From assembly GCA_013368445.1 (NCBI GenBank), contig JAACJO010000002.1:744001-808000 (forward strand): 64,000 nt of DNA, in the 5' to 3' direction. A program made the translations under genes and the position numbers. This document shows, piece by piece, positions 24,281-34,913 of the stretch. The notes under the pieces were generated by a model that saw only the letters and a list, made by a program, of their open reading frames with translations, was not told the origin of the DNA and made no database searches. The stretch's first letter is position 1. Every line of letters begins with the position of its first letter. Origin of the DNA: Leucocoprinus leucothites (Eukaryota; Basidiomycota; Agaricomycetes; Agaricales; Agaricaceae).

Positions 24281-27200
24281 TTAATCATGTCGTGGGGGTG
24301 GGACGTGGCCGCTTGAGGCAACTTCAGAGCTGCTTGCCTCACGGCTGAAATTTTTCCTCCTCTCGTCTGCAGCTTGCAGCGCATCGCGCAGACTCCTCTC
24401 AAGGACCGGCTTTGTCAAAACCCTACATTTCAAAATCAGTGCCTGGACACGCTGATAAAGAGAATGAATTTTACTTGTCAACACCAGCCTCTAAATACTC
24501 CTGTTGATCTGTTACAAATTTAGACATCTTCCTTTGGGTTATCAGTTTAGCCAGTCGACATACCAGTTAAGAGTGCATTGCCTATATTCCGTTCTTAGCC
24601 ACGCTCACGACAAAGATGAGGCTCAATACAACTCACCAGTAACACCCACAACAAAGTCCTTTCTTCCCAACTCTCTCAGCTTCGCTACAACCTTCAGCCC
24701 CGACATAACCGGCATCTGATTATCCAAGAACACGACAGCGTACTTGTACTCATCAATACCAGTCGGAGTCGAGACAGGCGTGGACCCTGGCCTGACTTCC
24801 TGCTCCAATATCGGTTTCGCCTCCCTTTTCGAATAGTCACTTGACGGCGTTGACATCGGAACGCTTATTCGACGGCCTAAAATCATCTCCAGCGCCACCT
24901 CGCCATTCTCAGCAACAGCCACATGACACCCTAACCTTGTAAGTATTCTTTTCATCAATGTCCGTGTTAAAGAATCATCATCTACCACCAACACCTTCAT
25001 CCCAGCTGCTGGCTCGAAATTCATTCCAGCGTTCAATGATGAAGGGCTTCCCCGTGCATGGGCGGCATCAAACATTGCTAGTGGCGACGTTGATGAGGTT
25101 GAATAAGAGGATATGGCGGGCGTGTACATCGCGGATGGTGAAGGTGGTATTGTATCAATGGAGAACTGTCTCGGAGAAGGCAATTGGACGAAAGTTGGAC
25201 GTTGAATGGTCCTCTTGGTTGCAATTACGGGTGGTATAGCCGGTACTTCCTCAGCTTTCTCTTCATTTTCTTGCGCATCAGGAGCTGATACCGGTGGTGT
25301 AGGAGTCGCAGGAGGAACGACTTCCAGGCTAGGACTCGATGAATTCTTCGAGCTCGAAGCAACCGCATTAGGCGTCGGTGTCGGCGTTATCGTTTTTCCA
25401 TCTTCACCCTTCTCACTCTTTGGTGTTACCATCGGGCTCCTCTCATTTGGTGTCGTCAAGGCAGTACTCGTCGTAGTAGGCACGGTACTCCCATCTTGTA
25501 CTGTGACGTCGTCTTCATCATCCTCCTGAGCTGATTTCTGTGGGAAATTGCACTGCGTACCAGTCAGTGGATCACCTATGACCCTCGTGGAAACGTGGTT
25601 TTCTGAATCATGGTCTCTCAGTACGAGTTCAAAACGGCCAGCTAAAATATGGAGAACAACACCGTGGGGGGAATAAGGCCGATGAGTGTTCTGTGTTTGG
25701 CGGTGAGAGAACCCAGTCAAAAAAATCACCAACCTTGATCCATTAAACTTGCATGCATCGCTGTGTTTGTCCTCGCTCCCAGACCGATTTCCTTCCCCTT
25801 CTTCGAGCCATCTGGTGTTACTGGCGCTGAATCTCCTTCTAGGGTAGGAACGCGCATGAGCGCCTGTCCGTGTACGTACTCGATATGGTTGAAGCCCTGG
25901 GTCATGGGAGGCTCTGGACAGAGATGTTGGTTTGCTACAGCTTCATGACCTATACCAAGAGGCAATTCCACCCAAAATACCGAACCCTGACCGGTTTTGG
26001 ATTGCACTCCTAGTCTCCCACCGCTCAGTTTAACGATTTGTCGCACAAGCGCTAAACCCAGGCCAGTGCCCTTTCCGCCTTTACAGCTAAGCAGTTAGAT
26101 ACAAAATTCTGAGAGGTAATTGTTTTTCGCTTACCCTGCTGCCTGCCCTGCTCTGTCTGGTTAAACGCAGCTAGAAAAAGGCAGTAGTCAGTGACTTGTC
26201 AGAGCATGGCTTTTTCGAAAGTAGCTTACTGAAGAGTTTGTGCATATCGCTAGGCCTGATCCCATATCCAGTATCCTCAACTTCGACTCTCACCACGATT
26301 TGCTGAGATGGCGACTTTGAAGAACTAGACCGACCATTACTGTGCGTTTTCTCGTCCTCCGCTTTTTCCTCCGACTCCGACTCCGACTCCTTTACGTGCT
26401 CAGAATCGTGCTGACTAAGGTTCGAGACAGATAAAGGATATCGTAAGCTGTTGTTTGGACTATTTTCTGGTGGAACTTGTGGAGGGTCAAGCGGGTCTTG
26501 TCCTGGTTGTATCGAAGGAAGCATGAGTTTTGTGCGTATCGTTAGCTTTCCACCCGCAGGGGTGAATTTACAAGCGTTACTGGAAAATGCTTAATGTATG
26601 TCATCTTCAAATGAGTTGAAGTGTGATTTACCTAGCAAGGTTCGTGACAACCTGTCTTAATCGCGTCTCATCCCCAGTGACGACACCAGGGGCAGCTGGA
26701 TTCTCCTCAATATGCTTACGGATAACCTCTGCGTCCTGTTCTCCAAGAGCTTCGTATGCAGCCTTTCTGGCGACCTACAAAAATAAAGAAACAAGGGATT
26801 ATTAGGCGATGCCGTCCTGAGATTTACGTTTTTAACGCTATGACGCACGATATCAATGTTAGGATCCAGGTAAGTTTCTAGGGTTAGATTCCGGGCATCG
26901 GTCGTCAGTCCCAGTGGTATTAGGAGGGAACGCATGACTTGATGGAATGCATAAGGCTAGATGAGGGAGTGAATTTGTCATTGGAGTGTTATTTCTGAAA
27001 GTAGATGTAGATGGCGCACCCTAGAAGCAGATTCGAACTTGCCACTGTCCATCTTGTTGCTAGAGCACAGTTTAGTTGCTTTGTCTCGGGGGATCAGGAG
27101 ATTACCCACAAATCCAGCACGTCATTGAGAACTGAAGTATTGTAAATCTCAAGACCGAATATTTGACAGTTGATTAGAACCACCTTTTGACATCATGCTC

Positions 27201-29377
27201 AAACTCCCAGATAGAGCGTTAAATTCAATTTGCTGGTCTTTCATGATGTTTCCGGACGCCTCCATGTTCTGAACGGCTAGGACTGTCTCGGGCCTGCTGT
27301 CAGTAGATGACACGAGCTCCGAACCTGGGCTTCACTTACGAGCGGTATTCAACGGCACTCGGACCTGTAATAGCGCCTAGTAAAATAAGCGAGGGTGCGA
27401 ATAGGACATGCCGAAGCTACTTATCATGGAATACATAGCTGTTAAGATGTTAGTTCGCAACTTCGGTAACTGGTGATAGGAGCTGAAGAAGCTTACGACG
27501 TGAGCCTTCGTTTTGAATCAGCAGTCTTTCGTTCGTTAACTTGAGCCTTCTGAGTAGCCTATTGAGTTGCAAGATGAGATGTATCATCTGGAGAACAGAC
27601 TGAGTAATAAGATTACCCTGTATTGGATTTTCAGTTGATATCGGAGGGTATACAGTCGTCGCTCAGACTGGAATATCCGTCAGTCAATACCATGAAAACT
27701 AATTGAGAGTGCTTGCATTTTCCCGCATGTAATGCACATAGATCAAAACTGCAAGGTAGAGCCTCAATGCTAGTGACAGCGGAAATGAGCTGAACACCCA
27801 CAAAAGTGAAAGACGAAGAAGTTGATCATGTCTATCAAAAGGTCAGAGGGTAGGGAGTGACGGATGCCGATAACTTACTCCGAACCCAGCTACGATCAAG
27901 GGGTATCATGAGGATTGAAGTCCTGTACGACTGGTGAGTCAGGATTACGAATGTCCTTCGACTAGCTCACATGACAAAAAAGCTGAAGGCGCCCAGTGCA
28001 GCCATCAGTCGATTCAGCTTCAAGCCAAATAAGCCCATGGTTTGCAACGCCTAACATAAGGGTAAGATGTATGATGTGGTTTTAGAGCAAGCCTGTCTGA
28101 CCGTCGTATAGAAGAAAAGACCAAGGAAATCACGCCGGGCACAAGCTGCGCCATTGATCGTGCCAAGGGCAGTACCTTTGGGAAGATAATAGCCACATGT
28201 TTTTCTGCATTGTCTCTACTTTAGCAAGTCAGAGCGTGGCAAGGCATGGGGGGACGTACAGGTAAAGGACGAAATAAAATCCCCTGGTTCAACAAGGTTT
28301 AGCATGGTAAGAAAGCGACAAACAAAGGACTGACCATGCCCAAATTGCAACAGTCAAAAACAACTGGAAAGATATAGGCCGATTTCTCGGCCAGTCATAA
28401 ATAACCATCCATCTGGTGAGGTAAGAGAATGCTCGATGATTGGGCAAGACTGTACGCACAGCACGGGAAAAGCAAGAAGAGGCCCAACCTAGACGGCCTA
28501 TTGAGACTACAAGTATGAAGACATAGAATGATATAGCACATACAACAAAATAAAAGGCAATGTCTCCCTTCACAGGTTCTTTGATTCCGTCCAAAAATGC
28601 AACTCCAAGAACCCAATTCACGACCAACCAAAGAGCGGCCCAGATCGCAAGAGACTTTTTGAGAATCCAATCCTCCTATAAAAGAACGATAGTGAGCGTA
28701 GATAACAAGATTAGCCACGGTTGGTCACACACCTTGGCATACTGGCTCTCGGACTTCTCATCTTCGAAGCGAGTGAAGAAGAATTCGCGAAGGGTTGGAT
28801 AGAACTTGTAGCGAATGGCGATAAAAGGTTTCCACAGTGGGTAGGGGTTTTCATTCAAGACGCTGTCATTATCTCTTGTATTTGCCGTGGCAGTTTGTCC
28901 CGTTTGTCCCATGGCAGATTTGTCGTGCGGAGGTGGATTGTTGCCATTGTCTGAGGTTGACTCGGAAGATTTGACTTCCTCAAACCATACACGATCCACC
29001 ACTGTCAGCTTCACTTCACCTTCCTCGTCCACCGGAATCTCTGGATGACTGTTATAGTCGTCTGGTACGTTGTCCCCAATTAAGGAACTATTTGAGGGAG
29101 CTACCCCCACCCCCAGCTGCTTCTTCAGACGAAGCCAGTGCACACCAAAGTTGAGACGAGGAGAAATCGTCCTCACGCGTTGAGGTATGCTAGGTTGAAG
29201 TACAGGGGGAGGGAGTAGGTGGTCGACACCTGTGGAAGTTGCTGGAGTGGGCATGCCAGACTTCGACAAGTCTGGACTCTTCTCGCCCACGGAGATGCGT
29301 AGCGGCGGCCCCAGGTTGTCTTCCTCGTCAGTCCATCCACTATAATCACCAGTGAGGCGCCTGAGCCATGAAGGCAT
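24281..29377 (-). CDS. Membrane hybrid histidine kinase (HisKA-HATPase-REC)
   Basis: Predicted membrane hybrid sensor kinase for a multistep phosphorelay, about 1,289 residues. Model exons: 29377..28733, 28675..28335, 28283..28260, 28204..28102, 28050..27971, 27922..27879, 27831..27717, 27667..27617, 27558..27497, 27438..27425, 27366..27340, 27282..27184, 27131..27110, 27059..27020, 26956..26828, 26774..26632, 26579..26230, 26170..26135, 26078..25734, 25641..24637, 24581..24564, 24508..24475 and 24422..24281. Layout: cytosolic N-terminus (1-215), several hydrophobic segments to ~450, HisKA with SYVFHEVRVPLNTALLAVQ near 490, N box NLASNACKFTP, G boxes DTGYGI and GTGLGLAL, a disordered linker, and a receiver from ~1104 (MKVLVVDDD, phospho-acceptor in FLDNQMP, KVLTKP). 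The receiver carries a ~45-residue insert. Two junctions are odd: an AT-AC intron after the H-box histidine, and a one-base conflict between 27879 and 27831. The sensed signal is unknown. Confidence 0.85.
27367..27424 (-). other. Candidate AT-AC intron in the histidine kinase
   Basis: This 58-nt intron reads ATAAGT at its 5' end and TTAC at its 3' end on the minus strand. There is no GT or GC donor near the end of the microexon. Only this boundary (or a one-base slide that gives the unknown pair TA-CA) restores CAT-GAG-GTC, the H-E-V of the H box. The donor matches the GT consensus at every position except the first. That is the pattern of AT-AC introns removed by the major (U2) spliceosome. 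Confidence 0.65.
27425..27438 (-). other. 14-nt microexon carrying the kinase phospho-acceptor histidine
   Basis: Flanked upstream by an ordinary intron ending AACAG. It supplies the third base of a serine codon, four codons Y-V-F-H, and one base of the following glutamate. It joins KRRLTS to EVRVPLNTA exactly as expected for the HisKA H box. Without it the kinase has no phosphorylatable histidine. Confidence 0.8.
27668..27716 (-). other. Candidate GC-AG intron in the histidine kinase
   Basis: A 49-nt intron reading AAT|GCAAGC at the donor and TTCCAG at the acceptor, with a TGACTGAC branch-like motif inside. It joins YVHYMREN to SERRLYTLRYQ in frame. The alternative GT donor at GTGCAT would delete seven residues of the juxtamembrane helix. 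Confidence 0.5.
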
Positions 29378-30414
29378 GATGAGTCCCCGCTGCGACGAGG
29401 CGAAGGAAACAGGATAGAAAGGTAAGACGACAAGGGATGGACTTGGGTTACACGACGCTCGAGGTAACGTTCTCGCCGGAGTGACAATCTACGCTGACAG
29501 CGTCTATATCGGGAGAACTTTGCTTTGAATCTGGATGACATAATCCGATCTGGTTCCTTAGGGAGACGAACCCTGAGCTACTCCATTTGGAAAGATCACA
29601 AGTCGCCGTAAGAGCCCATATTGGCCGGGACAGTCCGTTTGTGGTGATTTCACCCAATGAGCGCCTCTGACATCGTTTTCATCTGGAGTGTCCTACCCGG
29701 ATACTCTGGGCCCTGCACCAGTAACTTTAGCTATCAGCTCCATCCCCGCGGTTTCTCTCAGCCAGACCCTATGTAGCACACACACACCCTATAAAACTCG
29801 GTTTCTTCCACTCTCTTCCACACTTGACCCTGTTGCCTCTCAGGACCTGTGCATCCCCAGCTCCAAGCAAAACTCACCTCCTGAACTTCTCTGGAGAATA
29901 TCTGTTCGATATCTGTTCGTTCCCCTTACATCGCTGTTGTTTGCTCCAAGTAATGCCGTGAGTAGAGCGGCATCGGTCTATTTTAGTCACTTTTTCCTGG
30001 AAAGCTCAGTGCAAGGTGCCTGCCCCGAGTGCGAAAGTATCAGAATATATCCAGTAACCTAGAAATGATGCATAAATATGTTACCTTGCGCAAGGTTGAG
30101 TCCGTATGTTGTTTTGAACGCAGAGGAGACATTGTGGCCACACAAGGCCTGCGTTGCTGAAATGCTGTAACCGTGATTCCGAGATCAAGCTGACGTCGGA
30201 GTGCGAATTATTGGTCACCTCTTGTTTACTCTCTTGCACCTTCACCGACCATCCTCCCGTATATTTGCTGAAACGACCTTGATAGCCCGAGTTCAAGCTC
30301 TTGAACCTCGTTATTTTGTTCTTATCTGTCCCCTCTGCATCTTTGTGTATTTTTTCACGTTTGGTTCAACCCCGGCGTTCATCCTAGCCACCGTCACACG
30401 ATTCCATACAACAC
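29378..30414. other. Divergent promoter region between histidine kinase and SNT2
   Basis: About 1 kb between two start codons pointing apart. It contains open frames on both strands (29448..29657, 29688..30062, 30201..30446), but none shows a domain or a splice route to either gene. Pyrimidine-rich stretches near 29760-29900 are compatible with fungal promoters. No further feature is supported. Confidence 0.45.
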
Positions 30415-33400
30415 ATGGCCCATCCCGTATTCCTCAAAAACGGTGACCAGGTCAAAATAAATGGTATAGCGACACACTAAAGCGTCTTAATAGTCCTTCA
30501 GTGCACCTTACGTATTTTTTAGACCACGTCTACTGTTCACCCAGCTGGGAAGCCCGTGATGGCACACCGTATTCCATTGCACGTATAATGGAGTTTCTTC
30601 CTCCCGAAGACGTTCCGAAAGGTCCTGAAGGCAAAAATTATTTGTATACGCGAGTGCGCCTTGCATGGTATTATCGCCCCAGCGACGTTAGCGACCGCAC
30701 TGTAGCAGATTCTCGACTTCTCCTTGCCGCCATATATTCCGAGGTATGCGACATCAATCAATTACGCGGAAAATGCTACGTCGTCCACCGTGACAAAATC
30801 TCGGATCTCGCGGGCTGGAAGAAACGCCCAGATAGATTCTACTTCAATCGTCTCTTCGACCCATACATCAAGAAGGAGTTTGAAGTTATCCAATCAACAG
30901 ACGTCCGCAATCGTACGTGTCCCAAAGTGGCGCATGCGCTATTTCATTTCCTGTTCTTCTGTGCTCAAATATTTATCAAAATACAGTACCTGACCGTATT
31001 CGTGAAGTCTTAACATCACGATATGAATATATCGTTGCCGAGAAGGAAGTCGTTGCAGACCTCACAGATAATGTTCGCCTATGCGCTACGTGCAATGATT
31101 GGTGTCCAAGGTGGGTACCTTTGTTCTCTTTTCTTCGGCGGTCAGACAATCATCACAATACGTGTTGACTGTTGAGCTTTCAACTCCCATCTATCAATCA
31201 ATATTACATATCCGTCAATTGCCGAGTGTTATTCTAACTTTCTCTCTCTCTTCAAGCGCTGAAAATGTGCAATGTGACCGCTGCAAGAAATATTTTCATA
31301 TGGGCTGTGTCCAACCACCTCTCCAGGCCAAGCCTTCTCGAGGATATGGTTGGACATGCGCCCCCTGTTCCCGCAAACATGAAGAGGAGGTTGACAGTCA
31401 CGATGTGCGCTATCCCACACCATCCGCTCCACGGAGAACGAATGCACCACCGGCGAGGGGACGGGGTCGGCCTCGCAAGGACAGGGCGCAGGCCGAGCGC
31501 GAGGAGAATTTTCCTGTCAAACACTTCAATATGTGGCCATTCCGATATTTTGGGTAGGTTTTTCTATGTTTTCGCTGATCTTTGTGGATCTCTCCTCCGA
31601 GACGGAGTCTCTAATTATGCTGACACGTTTGATGATGCCAGGCAATATACAGTTGCGGAAGATACCCTAGGTGAGTTTACGTGGTCTATCTATGTAAATG
31701 TCAAAATAAAACTTTTGGCCACCCCACACTTCGAATAGACCCAGAGGACCTGATCTTTCCTCGAACGGCTACTCGTCAAGGACCAAAATATCAAGCAAAT
31801 GTTCCGACGGCCCCAGACCCCTATAACCACCCTCCAGGTGAGCGCTACGCGATTGTCGGTTCCCCTGGGAACCAAAAGAAGCAAGTTTACCCACACATTT
31901 CCAGACATCGATGAACGCGGTGGAGATAACACCGTTGAGGTCCTTGGTATCATCAATAGCTTGACAGAGGCAGAAGGTTTGTGAGTCCCTCCTGGTAGTG
32001 GTTTCAGTGACGTAAATCTAGGGTCTGTGTGTTCTTGTTTCATCAGTTGCCGAAGGTAAGATTACACTCCTCACCCTCAGAAAAAGGAAGACCGACGCTT
32101 ATGGCATGCCACTACCTCTTTTTCTGTGTGGACTTCTATACTCCATCAACGTCATCAGTCGAATCTTGCAAGAGAAACCTTACGAATGACAAGAAACTTC
32201 AGACTAGTGTTGATTGGCTTACTGAAGTTATTTGCCGCTTCTCCGAAGCAGCCCTAGCGGCCCGCCCGTTCACTGCGGTGAACATGAAGAATAAGCTTCG
32301 TGTTGACAAGGTCCGTTGATCAAAGCTAGAGCTGCCTTGAATAGCAAAGCCTTACCCCACTGTCGTCATTACCCCAGTGGACGAAGGAGGAAACTCCATA
32401 TCGCGATGAGGATTGGACCCGAGAAGAGGCTATCGCATTCGAGGATGCAATTATGCATCACAACGCAGAGCTTCGTGCGGTGCGAGATGAAGTCGTCACT
32501 CGCACAATGCCGGAAGTTGTCCGGTTTTACGGTCACTGGAAAAAGTAATTCTTTCCATATAATCTCATTTCTACCCTAACGATTCTATTTTCTTGCTCCT
32601 CGCAGCCAGAAGCTGGGCGAGCAACACAAGCGGATCAAGGAGACTGGCGAGCCGCCCAAGCCTGTCCGTCGTCGGTATCGCACTGAAGAGGAAGCTTCGA
32701 ATGGACAGCAGGTTGGCCTTTCAGATGATGAAACCTCGATTGTAGCGGAACCTGCTTCGAGGACACCGACCTGCGGCGCCTGTAGAACACGGGATTCATC
32801 AGCATGGTGGAAGGCACCTAAAGGGCTGTCAACAAGTATTCTTTGCGAGAATTGCGGAACTGCCTGGCGAAAATACGCGGACCTCAATTTAGTGCGACAA
32901 TCTCGTGATGAGTCTTTGTCTTCGAGCAAGACCAGATTGTCGGCAAATGACAAGCGTGAAGGAACTCCCCTGTCTGGTCCTTCATCTAAGCGAGCGAAGG
33001 TGAATGATGCTTTCCCTTATCGTTTCATTTGCTACCCGGATATCAGGGACAAACATTATGCCCGATGTTTAAGCGTTGGACTTTGTGTTTTTGGCTTTGA
33101 CTGAACTAATTCGTTTCCATCAATCACAGACATCAGCTTCGGTACAATCGACACCGCCCCCGCCTCCCTCCACGGCTCCTCAAATACGATGTCTGGCATG
33201 CACTAGGACGGGCCCATTAGGTAAAGTCCTGAAATGTCAGAAGTGTGAAATCCGAGTCCACAGTGGTGAGTTATTTCGGGTTCTCAGGAGGTCTTTTCCA
33301 CGGACTTAGCATCAATGGGACCCTTAACCCTTCTTGATAATCACACTAAGGGTCCTGCGGCGCAACCCTTTTGGACCCAACGAAACCCGAGAAGTGGACA

Positions 33401-34663
33401 TGTGAGCTGTGCGACAATGAGCAAACGCAAGAAGCATCCCTGGTACGTGTCTGCCTGTACATGGGCGTATACGAAACTTTCTGACCTATTCGCCTCCCTA
33501 CTGTTGTTCTTTTACTCTACGTTGCACTTCATCGCCGGGCTATTCTCACATAAACAGAACCCTGATTGTGTTCTCTGTCCCCGAGGGCTGAACGAAGATC
33601 GGAAAAAGAAGCCATATCCAGCTGCTGACTCTTTCCTTCGCATCTGCAAACCAACTGAACAACAGTGCTGGGCGCATGTGTTATGTGCAGTCTTTTCCCC
33701 GGAAATTATGTTTGCCGATGCTTCGCGGTTACGATTAGTTGAAGGCATCAATACCATTTCTAATCACCGTTGGTCGGCTGTAAGTCGTGCTTCCTCCGTT
33801 ATTAATGGGCTTTATGCTCACTCCTGTATTCCTTCGTGGTGATGGTACTCATACTGATTCGCTACAACTCGACTGGTATAGAAATGTGCTATATGCAACG
33901 TTTCCCAAGGAGCTGTAATCCGCTGTAATGACTGCGTAAAGGAGTTCCATGCATCCTGCGCCTGGAAACAAGGCCACAGATTCGGTTTTGAGATCCAACC
34001 CGTGAGTTACATTTTCAAGTGCACCGCTCCCTGATTCATTATTTTCTCGTGCTATACAAACTGACCCACATTACAGGTCAAAAGTAGTCGCCGTGATACA
34101 ACGACTACCGTAAACTTCAAGGGTGAGACGGGATGTATGAATGCCATCGTCTCCTGCAAAGATCACGATCACGGTCGACGGTCGATCTATGACATCTGTG
34201 AGACGAACGAAGGCGGCGAGGTCAGTCTCTTTCCAAATCCAATCTTTTGCGTAGCGCAGATCACCCATAATGGACACTCATGTCTAATCCTTCTCTGTAT
34301 CTTTGGCTTCTCAATCAGACGGCCCTTCAGGTCTACGTCCAATCATACAAACAGGCTCAAGTTGGGCAAGCTCACGGACTACTTCGCAAGGCCCGGCGAC
34401 TTGACAGCATCCTCAACACCCGGTCCGAGTCCAGCACGCCATCAACCGCCTCCACGCCTCAACAAAGGCCCTCCCCCGGCCCCGAATGTGACCAGTGCCA
34501 AACTCAATTCTCACCAGCGTTCTACGCTCTTGAAGAGAATTCGACACGATTCCGTTCTAAACGGTGTTTATGCCACAAATGCCATTGGAACATCGAATCA
34601 CGCAACAGGACGGAAAACAGCCAGAGTAGTACTAATACGACGGGTATGATGATTGTATCGTGA
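30415..34663 (+). CDS. SNT2: SNT2-like chromatin regulator (BAH-PHD-ELM2/SANT-GATA-PHD-ePHD)
   Basis: Predicted chromatin reader; yeast Snt2 sits in a complex with Rpd3 and Ecm5. Exons: 30415..30463, 30523..30912, 30987..31110, 31257..31553, 31642..31670, 31739..31837, 31905..31976, 32047..32055, 32159..32310, 32378..32544, 32606..32999, 33130..33265, 33351..33442, 33558..33779, 33882..34001, 34077..34220 and 34319..34663, giving 946 residues. Domains in order: BAH (DHVYCSPSW to DPYIKKEF), PHD (CATCNDWC to WTCAPC), an ELM2-like ATRQGPKYQANVP block, SANT (DWTREEAIAFEDA to VRFYGHWKN), a GATA-like finger (CGAC to CENC with a 20-residue loop), PHD2 (CLACTRTGPLG to WTCELC), extended PHD (CVLCPRG to FHASCAW), and a C-terminal CDQC/CHKC pair. 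The short exon 32047..32055 is the weakest call. Its divergent neighbour is the histidine kinase. Confidence 0.88.
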
Positions 34664-34913
34664 AAAAGCCGGTCAAATTAAAAACTATAAAATTACAATC
34701 TCCTCGTTGTGTCTGGGCCGTCTCTGTGGGTGGTGGTGGGCGTGCATGTGAGGGCGAAAGGGGGGGAATAATGTCAATAGCGAAATGGAAAGTGGTAGTG
34801 GGGGAATCATAATGCAGAACGGTTAGAATACAGAATTTACAACTATAGCAGAACAGTGTAGATCTGGCCAAGAGGGAATAATGACGGAGGGAGACAGTAG
34901 TAATAAATGTAAT
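34664..34913. other. Convergent 3' region of SNT2 and the USP gene
   Basis: About 250 bp between two stop codons facing each other. No gene is seen. The stretch contains AT-rich sequence likely to serve as polyadenylation signals for both genes. Confidence 0.35.

Noticed and set aside
29688..30062. 124-codon plus-strand open frame in the kinase/SNT2 divergent promoter
   Set aside because: No domain, no good start context, and no splice route to SNT2 exon 1.
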